Assembly: GCF_037042905.1 (NCBI RefSeq)
Contig: NC_087258.1
Coordinates: forward strand, 8,348,501 to 8,412,500
Length of the DNA: 64,000 bases
Reading direction: 5' to 3'
Source: Lytechinus pictus
Taxonomy: Eukaryota; Echinodermata; Echinoidea; Temnopleuroida; Toxopneustidae
Shown in pieces: positions 56,229-64,000 of the stretch. Within the stretch, counting starts at the first letter, position 1. Each line of letters starts with the position of its first letter. The notes beneath the pieces are model-generated. The model was not told the DNA's origin. It made no database searches and was given only the letters and a program-made list of their open reading frames with translations. A program made the translations under genes and the position numbers.

Positions 56229-57638
56229 ACCGGTAAACACGCGTTTTGCATATTCAGTTTTGTTTGTCATTTTAAAATTATAATTGAATTTGATCTTCTA
56301 TTTTTCTTTTTTTAATTTCATTGGCTAGCCTATGGACCTGAGTTTGATTATTCAGGTTTGTTTTATAATAATAAACGGATGAACAAATTATAATATCATT
56401 TACATACGGGGCCGCAGAATGATTTTGAAGCAGGGGGTGCATAAAATCACAATCATTTATCATGCCATGTTCATTCACTTTAGGGAGGGTTCCAGTCGCG
56501 CCCCTTGTATTTTAATTTGATCAGTGTGTCAAAGTAATTTTGATTGGGTGCGTATGACACTTTAATTACACCCACCCCCTAAAAAGCGAATAAAAAATCG
56601 ATTCTAACTTAAAGTGAAGTGAATTAAAAAGCAAATAGTTGGAAAAAGTCATTCCCTACATTTTTAATCAATATTTCATATCCGGTTCCATATAGGCCTG
56701 CAGATTTTGGTAATTTATTATGTTTCTATGATAAAAAAAATCAACACGTACACTCTGAATTCCAAGTATTTAAAAAAATTCCAGATCGGCTGTGACTGGT
56801 AACCAGCCAAATTTTTGATATATTTTTAATCTGTAGGATTAACTTTTAAATCTCAAATGATTTGAATTCAAATCTTTTAACTTTATATGTTTAAATCCTA
56901 TATGGTTTAAATCTTAATCTAATATTCGGCTGGTCACTTTTCACAGCCGATCTGGATTTATTGTAAAACCTCGGAATTTAGAATGTACACTGGTGTAACA
57001 CCAAGAACAGTAATGATCTACCCTTTATACAAAATGATAAAAACACTAACTTATACAAATTATTGTACATTAGAAAAATGATATATTTCATACAAATTAA
57101 AGCAAGTTACATATTATAGTAGGCCTATATAGAAATTAAAATATCATATCCAACATAAACAAATTGGTCATGAGAACATCAAGAGACCAGAAATGTGGAA
57201 AAGGGCGATGCAGTTAAAGGTAGGGAAATCCAGCGGAGAAGATGGGCTAATTCACTGTCTTTTGAATTAATTGTCAATATTTCTATTAATGTAGGTTGTA
57301 TGTTTTATTTTTATGTATTCATTTACGTGACATTATCAATATTGTTATTATTAATAGGCCTATAAACTTGATAAACCGACAGGTAAATGCAAATTATTTA
57401 AGAGAATTTCATCTCGAGAAGTCACAGGTAAATATGCCAATTTAATAGCATAATACCCATGTAATCACACTAATAGTTTATTGAGATACAATTTGTCATT
57501 TATATTTTCGATTGTAATGAGGTGAGATTCTTTTATTCAAGAAAAAAGGCCGGAGACGGCATCCCCTTTTCACAGCGTTACAACGCACGAGCTATGTGTA
57601 CATGTGTACATGTGTATTTGTTTGGCGTCACCTGCACC
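56229..57638. other. Intergenic with one MITE, no gene recognised
   Basis: Beyond the MITE at 56750-56990 there is AT-rich sequence without supported genes. Confidence 0.45.
56750..56990. mobile_element. Palindromic MITE (GTACACTCTGAATTCC)
   Basis: The left GTACACTCTGAATTCCAAG and CCAGATCGGCTGTGACTGG mirror the right CACAGCCGATCTGG and CCTCGGAATTTAGAATGTAC. The centre is AT-rich with TTTAAATC words. About 240 bp. Confidence 0.65.
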
Positions 57639-57815
57639 TGCTTCTTTGCTGTGATGTAAATTTTGATTTGCGTCAAAATAAGACACGACTGCAATGTATG
57701 AATCAATCCATATGTCAATGAAGTCATTTTCCTACAAGAGCGGCAGCAAAATCCACAGAAATGCACCTTTTCAATAATTAACATGGGAATTGTAATAACA
57801 AACACATTTTAGTGC
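57639..57815. mobile_element. Truncated copy of the TGCTGTGATG MITE
   Basis: TTGCTGTGATGTAAATTTTG, GCGTCAAAATAAGACACGAC and AACATGGGAATTGTAATAAC match 46320-46610 in reverse complement over about 175 bp, then stop abruptly. Confidence 0.6.
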
Positions 57816-57837
57816 AACATTATGTTATTTTATATTA

Positions 57838-58673
57838 CATAAAAATGTAAAAAATGTCATAACTTTATGAAACATAATTTGCTCAGAGCCTATGTCTTCA
57901 TTGTTCCTGATGCTCGCATTGTCTGTTTAACGAGATATGTAATCCTGTTGTACTAAATCCTCCCGTTTTTAAGTCAATGTACACCAAATATATTCCCTCG
58001 CACTTCGAATTATTATTGCTTTATGTAGTGAAATATCATTTTAAGGTCTTAATATAAAACATCTCCCGTCCGTGTTTACGTTAATTCGCATTAGTGGATT
58101 AGTGAGATATGTCTGCTCTTCTTGAATTCCTAAAATCAGTCCTTAAAATGTCCCTTTTTCTGAACTTGCACTCGCATCATTTGGTTAGTGAAATACGCAT
58201 GGTCTACGTGAATTCCTACAAACAAGCCTTAGAATGCCCCTCTTCATGTGTGAATTTCCTAAAATTCTAACAAAATCAGCAAGCGCTTGGCACTCGCATT
58301 AGATTACTATGGTGAGATATGTATACTCTTAATAGATTCGATCCTAAAATATAGTCCTTAAAATGTCCGTTTGGGGTCAATACAAATTTCAGCTCGCGCT
58401 TGCATTGTTTGTTTACTGAGACAGGTACATATCATGATTACAAAAATTTGCTTAAAGTGTCCCTTTTTAGATCTGAATATCAAAAATTGTCAGCTCGCGC
58501 TTCGCGATCGCATTATGTGACCAGTGACATACACATCCGTTTAATGACACTGTCCTTAAAATGTCTCTATTAGGTCAGCATACCTAGCATCTGGGCGCGC
58601 TTTGCGCGCTCGCTAGGTGACGCAAAATGTTTGCTGGTGCCCCCTCAATGCCGTGACCCACGGCACGCCACTG
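57838..58673. mobile_element. Third, truncated copy of the arm hAT-like element
   Basis: Shares with 61635-63730 the strings TTTATGAAACATAATTTGCT, TCGCATTGTCTGTTTA and several GAGATATGT..GCGCT units. It ends with the reverse complement of CAGTGGCGTGCCGTGGGTC at 58673. The opposite terminus is missing. Its complete end abuts minisatellite block 3, so it appears to have inserted into the array. Confidence 0.7.
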
Positions 58674-59285
58674 TATTGACAAATCACTCAAGCAGTTAAC
58701 ATTGTTAATTCGACGAATAATAATATGATATAAAGATCATATATATAGACAAATCACTCAAGAAGTAAATTTTGTTAATTCGACGAATAATAATACGATA
58801 TAAAGATAATAATATAGACAAATCACTGAAGCAGTAAACATTGCTAATTCGACGAATAATAATACGATATAAAGATCATTATATAGACAAATCACTGAGG
58901 CAATAAACATTGTTAATTATAAGAATAATGATACGATATAAAGATATTATATAGACAAATCACTGGAGCAATAAACATTGTTAATTCGACGAATAATAAT
59001 ACGATATAAAGATATTATATAGACTAATCACTGGAGCAATAAACATTGTTAATTCGACGAATAATAATACGATATCAAGATATTATATAGACAAATCACT
59101 GAAACAGTAAACATTGTTAATTCGACGAATAGTAATACGATATAAAGATCATATATATAGACAAATCACTAAAGCAGTAAACATTGTTAATTCGACGAAT
59201 AATAATACGATATAAAGATCATAATCATATAGACAAATCACTGAAGCAGTGACCATCGATAATTCGATAAATAATACATTATATA
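58674..59285 (-). repeat. Minisatellite block 3 (inverted relative to blocks 1 and 2)
   Basis: About ten units of the same ~60-bp repeat in the opposite orientation (TTCGACGAATAATAATACGA, TATAAAGATCATATATATAG, ACAAATCACTGAAGCAGTAA). It is the inner end of the right arm. Confidence 0.9.
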
Positions 59286-60728
59286 TAACATAGATAAAAT
59301 ACTGAAGCAGTGAACGTTGGTCATGATGATAATTAGCGAAACGTCACAATATAGTGAGTTGTATTTCTATTTTAACGTCTTAATACATGTATAAAATCTT
59401 AATGTATAAGGCTGTTTTGTAAATACATTACCTCATAATGATTTTATGCACATTGAATTCCTTTTGTAAGATTAGATTATACTGTATATTTCGATGTTTT
59501 GTTATTACTCACTTTATCACGCATTTTACACTATTGACATAATATAAGCGTAAACATTTTTCTTTTTTATTGAATATGAGAAAACTTGTAAAAAAATCTA
59601 ATTTATTTGCTAAACATACTTCTTTCTTATTGAATGTGAGAAAACATGTAAACCAATTTATCTATTTGCTTATGAAATATTGTATATGGAATATAATATG
59701 TACTTTACGTAAGAATTATTTCATAATTGACAGTACGTACGTGAGATAGAAAAATAAGCTCATAATATGTGAAAGATGATACATACAGTAAAAGCTTTAA
59801 GGTATATGTTTTTAAATACTTTGTAAAGACGTTTTGTAAACATAAGATCATAAATCTCATTTCTATGCTTCACCTAATTTATTTTCTATCACACACAAAA
59901 TAATTACACAGAAGACTGTTGACATAATTCAAGTACTTTACTGAAAGTATTATTGCACTTAAAAATTAAGCATTGTGCATAAGATGTTTTTTATTCCACA
60001 ACATAATACATGAATTGAGAACAAAACCTATTTCTTAGCCATAATGGCGGGCGCTTGATATTGTTGAATCCAAAGGCAAATGCTAGACAAGTAGAAGGGA
60101 GGAGCAAAAGCAAAAAAAGGCTTATCCACCTGAAGAAAATTGTGCATTTGCAGTTTGCCTTTGTTTGAGCTCGCATTTCCTTTTTATATCAAGGTGCCAC
60201 GCGCGTAAAACATTCTCCATAGTCTTGTGTGTTAAAATGGCACTTTTAAAAATTCATTAAAAAATAAACGTGAAATTAGAGGGTCGAATGTTTACTACCA
60301 TTGGATAGGATATATATCTGATATTCCATATCTGACCAGAAAAGGGTATCGTAGCCAGTTCATTTTAAAAACAAATCACCATTTATGAAGATAACTATGA
60401 CGGGATCAAATTCATCAACTGAAACAGTAAACTAGCCCTAATTCTTCCGCCAGTCAAAAATAGTTCCAAAGTCATTATCTTACCACTTTTGGCAAAGGAA
60501 TTTCAGTGGTTACCATCCCTAGAATCAGTGTTAGATTTCCAATCATATTTATACACTTTGGCAATCAGCAATTTAATTTACTCTGGTGTTATTTCAATCT
60601 CTAGGGTTATTTTGTTTTGTTTTTTACACCACTGATTAACGTTTTCACAGCCCAGGTATTACAGTGTGCAGATGTAGATAAAGTACACTTATTGTTACAA
60701 ATACCTCTCTATATAAATCAGAATACAA

Positions 60729-60902
60729 GGGCGTAGGCCGGTGTGAGCACGGGGAGGTGCACATCCTTGGGAGGTGGAACTTAAGTTTGGAAAATCAGCT
60801 GTTGAAAGCAGAAGAAGGAGTACAAATTCCGTTTTGCTTGCCAGTGTCGGAACTCCTCTGTCTAAGCGATAGGGTGCACCCCCTCCGAGCTTACGCCCTT
60901 GG
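60729..60902. mobile_element. Short MITE with AAGGGCGTA termini, right-arm copy
   Basis: AAGGGCGTAGGCCGGTGTG at the left and GAGCTTACGCCCTT at the right, with GGAGGTGCACATCC and GGTGCACCCCCTCC inside. It has one TTTGG-flanked block where the left-arm copy has two. It preserves the empty site for the left-arm LTR-like insertion. Confidence 0.55.
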
Positions 60903-61261
60903 AATCAGTCGAAAGATTAATCAGGTACTACAGTGTACACGATGACCAGTATGTTGTTTGTTGGGGATTTTCGAAACACAGCAACCATCATTTTTATCAG
61001 ACAAAAAACACGATACAGCCAATTAACTGTTATATCAAAAATGTTGTGACCAAATATCAGGTTGGTTAACCTATGAACCTACCCCGTTGTCAAGAGAAAT
61101 CCATATTTGTATTATTCGCGATTGTATTTCAATCAAAAGTTGGCATGGTTGGTAGGTTTATAAGTTAACCGACGTAGGAGGAAACAAATATTGCCAACAT
61201 TAGCAATTCAAGATTCTTTTTTATTTATTCATTTTTAAGAGAAGTTCTCGCCCACAAAAAT

Positions 61262-61575
61262 TGGGACTATACACTGTTAGAAAATTTATCCTTAAAATAA
61301 CAGAAGTTCCTGCAGCAGAGTCTCGAGAACACCTGTAATCTTACCAGATTGCGTAATCTTACATTATATCATATAAAATTACAAGAAATTGGTATTTGGT
61401 GTATGGAACCTTACAAATTTCCTTAAATAAAACACCATTTTCCCCTTTTTTAACAGACCTGTTCTGTTAAATTGTAGAAAAATTCCTGTTTTATGAATTT
61501 ACAGATTGATTCTGTTATTGCTTTCTGCAAAATCTTGTTTTTTCTGTAAAATCAGGGTTTTTTTAACAGTGTATA
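61262..61575. mobile_element. Palindromic MITE (ACACTGTTAGAAAA), right-arm copy
   Basis: Counterpart of 35054-35351 in reverse orientation, with the same mirrored ACAGAA and TTCTGTTA blocks and TA beside each end. Confidence 0.65.
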
Positions 61576-61634
61576 ATGGGGATTAAGAAAAAAACTTCCG
61601 AATGAGTGTAGGATCAAACGATGAACCAACTAGT

Positions 61635-63730
61635 CAGTGGCGTAACTACGGGGCATGGGGGGCACGTGCCCCCCCCCCCCCCCCCAATCGGCTGGCAAAA
61701 AAAACGGGGGGAAAGGAGAAAGGGGAAACGTAGTGGGGAAGAAGAAATTATATTATTTTTTTTCGTAGCTTTATGAAACATAATTTGCTTAGGGCCTATG
61801 CGTTCATCATTCCTGGTTCTCGCATTGTCTGTTTTATGAGATAATATAATCATGTTGTACTAAAACATCCCTTTTCAAGTCAAGACACACCAAATATTTC
61901 CTCGCGCTTCGAGTTATCGTTATTTTTGGTAGTAACGTATGCTTCTTTTACACGAATATTGAAAGTGATTGCCCACTTTTAAGGTATGAATATAACACAT
62001 GTCCAGTCTGGGCTCACGTTTGCATTAGTGAATTGGTGACATATGTCTGCTCTTCATGAATTCCTAAAAACAATCCCCAAAATGTCAACTATTCTGGTCT
62101 AAATATCCAAAGTTTTCAGCTTGCGCTCGCATGATTTGGTTAGTGATATACGTATGATCTTAGTGAATTCCTATAAAAACAAGCCTTAGAATGCCCCTCT
62201 TCAGGTGTGAATTTCAAAAAAATTCAGCTCACACTTCGCGCTCGCAATATTTGATTAGTGAGATACATATCATATCCGTGATTACAATGACTACAAAAAA
62301 GTGCTTCATGTGTTAAGGTGTAATTCTAACAAAACCAGCAAGCGCTTAATTGGCGCTCTCTTTAGATGACTATGGTGAGATATGTATGCTCTTCATGAAT
62401 AATACCTAAAAAATGGTTCTTAAAATGTAATCTTTGGGCTCAATATATACAAAAATTTCAGCTTGCGCTTCGCGCTCGCATTGCTTATTTAGTGAGACAG
62501 GTACGAATCATGATTACAAAAATTTGCTTACAATGTCCTTTTATTTTTTTTTCATTCATTTATTGATTCCACTTTTAAAACAAATAACATAATATACATA
62601 ACAAATGTATTCGTAAACATAGTGTATCAAAGATCAAATTAAATATCTAACATAAGTATTTAAATATAAGGTACATGTACACTGAAAAATGTAAAAAAAA
62701 AGTGAGGAGCCTAAATAAAAAGCAGAGCTTGTAGAAAATTAGGCTCCCATTGGGAGAAAATATAAGTTGTTACTTTGGGCGAACAAATGTGGAAACGGAA
62801 TACATATTTATTACATTGAATGTTTTACACAAAATATATCGAAAGGCATCAAGTAACCAGAAAATGATGAAGTAGAAAAAGAATAACAATAGTAAGATAA
62901 AATGAAATTGGAAAACGACCAAAAGATGGAGGGGGGAGTCAAGGGATAAATAATAGAGTATAAGAAAAAAAGAATAGAAAAACATAATTATAATTATCAT
63001 TATGAATATTATTATTATTATTATTTGCAGTCATCAGTACGATCCAGCATTGTACCTCTCTAAGAGGTATAACTTAAGCTTGCGTTTGAAACAATTGAGA
63101 GAGGGGCTATCAACCAGTTCGTTATCTAGGCTGTTCCAGAATTTGGGTCCTGTTGTAGTAAAAGTGCTATTTGCAAAAACGGTTCGGGTTTGTGGGAGGT
63201 GGTAATGATTAGCTTGTCTAGTTGAATGGGAATGTAAAATGAAATTGCGTTGAAATAATGGCACAAAGGCATCTGGTAAATTGTCATTCGAACATAAATA
63301 TACCAAGGTTGTACAAATATAAATCAGATAGTTTCAAGATTTTAGCAATTATAAAAAAGGTTGTTTGTATGAGCACGAAATCCAGCGTCATTGATTATTC
63401 TTATAACACGCTTTTGGACAATGTTAATTTTATCCAAGAGGGTTTTGGAGCTATTGCCCCATGTTAGAATACAGTGATTGATGTAGGGCAAGATTAGAGC
63501 AGAATAAAGTATACGCAACACATTTTACGTCTGAATATGAACAAAATTCAGTTTGCGCTTTGCGCTCGCATTATTTGATCAGTGAGATACATATCCATTT
63601 AATGGCACAATCCTTAAAATGTCTCTATTAGGTTAGTATACCTGGCAAATTTCGCGCCCTTTAAGTGATTCAACATTTTTTATGGTGCCCCCCCCCCCCC
63701 CCCAATGCCGTGACCCACGGTACGCCACTG
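61635..63730. mobile_element. hAT-like element in right arm, same target site as left arm
   Basis: Flanked by CAACTAGT on both sides (61627-61634 and 63731-63738), the reverse complement of the left-arm duplication ACTAGTTG. Ends CAGTGGCGTAACTACGGGG and (reverse complement of right) CAGTGGCGTACCGTGGGTC. It carries the same hairpin-bearing units as 33886-34986. It is about 1 kb longer because of a retrotransposon fragment (62541-63522). Confidence 0.85.
62541..63522 (-). pseudogene. Non-LTR retrotransposon 3' fragment inside the right-arm hAT-like element
   Basis: On the minus strand, sequence near 63515-63440 reads like LILPYINHCILTWGNSSK, the region after the RT domain. 63306-63034 encodes the C-terminus: FVPLFQRNFILHSHSTRQ, then TTTGPKFWNSLDNELVD and FKRKLKLYLLERY. 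A frameshift separates the two. The 3' UTR runs to a T-rich or A-rich end near 62541-62575. The left arm has uninterrupted sequence at the same place, so the insertion postdates the arm duplication. It is 5'-truncated and inactive. Confidence 0.8.
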
Positions 63731-63926
63731 CAACTAGTGGTCTGTCAAAACTTTTTTTTTCAATAAAATCTTTGTTTTCAATGCCGAAACCAGATCATGC
63801 ACATGTTGTTCTTCTATAGAGAGAAACTTATAGGGCCTTCTGGCCCACGAGTAAGAAGTCCCAAAGATTCTCAAAACAGTTTCGTAAGATAATGAAGTTT
63901 GGGGGGCAAATCAAAAGTAATTGTAA

Positions 63927-64000
63927 TAATAATAATAATCCGTCTTTATATAGTTACATCGGAACGACGTGTCTAAGCGCTTTACAGATATATTATTACC
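63927..64000. repeat. (AAT)n run and CR1-like tail remnant at window edge
   Basis: TAATAATAATAATCCGTC followed by TCTAAGCGCTTTACAG resembles, in reverse, the GCGCTATATAA...ATTATTATT tails of CR1-like elements. It may be the end of an element that lies mostly outside the window and hides the outer edge of the inverted repeat. Confidence 0.35.

Larger units (their letters stand above)
58674..63926 (-). repeat. Right arm of the ~30-kb inverted repeat
   Basis: The reverse complement of 33689-39084 in the same order: minisatellite, CTTATCCACCTGAAGAAAAT region (60120), AAGGGCGTA MITE (60729-60902), ACACTGTTAGAAAA palindrome (61262-61575), hAT-like element (61635-63730) and GTTGTTCTTCTATAGAGAG region (63805). 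Arm-specific: a retrotransposon 3' end at 62541-63522 and no LTR-like insertion. Homology stops at 63926, where an (AAT)n run starts; the window ends 74 bp later. Confidence 0.85.

Overview
The window reads as nuclear DNA of an invertebrate animal: AT-rich, intron-bearing genes on a repeat-dominated background, CR1/L2-type non-LTR retrotransposons, many MITEs and a class A GPCR whose coding sequence is one exon. The repeat style, with hAT-like termini starting CAGTGGCG and subterminal GCGAGCGAAGCGAGC hairpins, suggests a marine deuterostome, most likely an echinoderm such as a sea urchin. That assignment is inference; no species can be named from the sequence alone.

Only two host genes are supported. 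On the minus strand, 3233-4498 holds two internal exons of an SLC16-type monocarboxylate transporter (MCT). Their splice sites and phase agree, but the upstream exon carries an apparent 1-bp frameshift. On the plus strand, 29639-30906 is the coding exon of an orphan rhodopsin-class GPCR of 411 residues with all seven helices and the usual motifs.

The rest is mobile and repetitive DNA. 1.6-2.2 kb holds a PIF/Harbinger-like MITE (TTA target duplication). 4.6-5.1 kb holds two MITEs, one a 113-bp hAT-type element with a perfect 8-bp duplication. 7.5-9.5 kb is a hAT-like element invaded by a CpG-rich TTAA-flanked foldback family that recurs to 11.7 kb. 14.57-15.57 kb is a foldback made of a 42-bp tandem array. 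18.8-27.1 kb holds several MITEs, including two TTAA elements that share one TTAA. 27.1-29.5 kb is a decayed CR1-like element, and 31.7-33.4 kb is another hAT-like element.

From 33,689 to 63,926 the window is organised as one very large inverted repeat, with arms of about 5 kb. Both arms carry the same hAT-like insertion at the same target site and end inward in the same ~60-bp minisatellite. Each arm has since gained its own insertions: an LTR-like element in the left arm and a retrotransposon 3' end in the right. The left minisatellite is split by a 5.5-kb non-LTR retrotransposon with an intact 1042-residue endonuclease/reverse-transcriptase ORF. Between the arms lie a triplicated GC-rich unit (47.9-49.8 kb), a 2.77-kb foldback built from ~190-bp repeats around an ATGGCGGCC motif (50.2-53.0 kb), and an endonuclease-only retrotransposon remnant (55.1-56.2 kb).

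The repeats form no pathway together. The layout is a record of nested insertion, inversion and array growth around two unrelated host genes. All element classes come from termini, target duplications and motifs read by eye; no database was searched.
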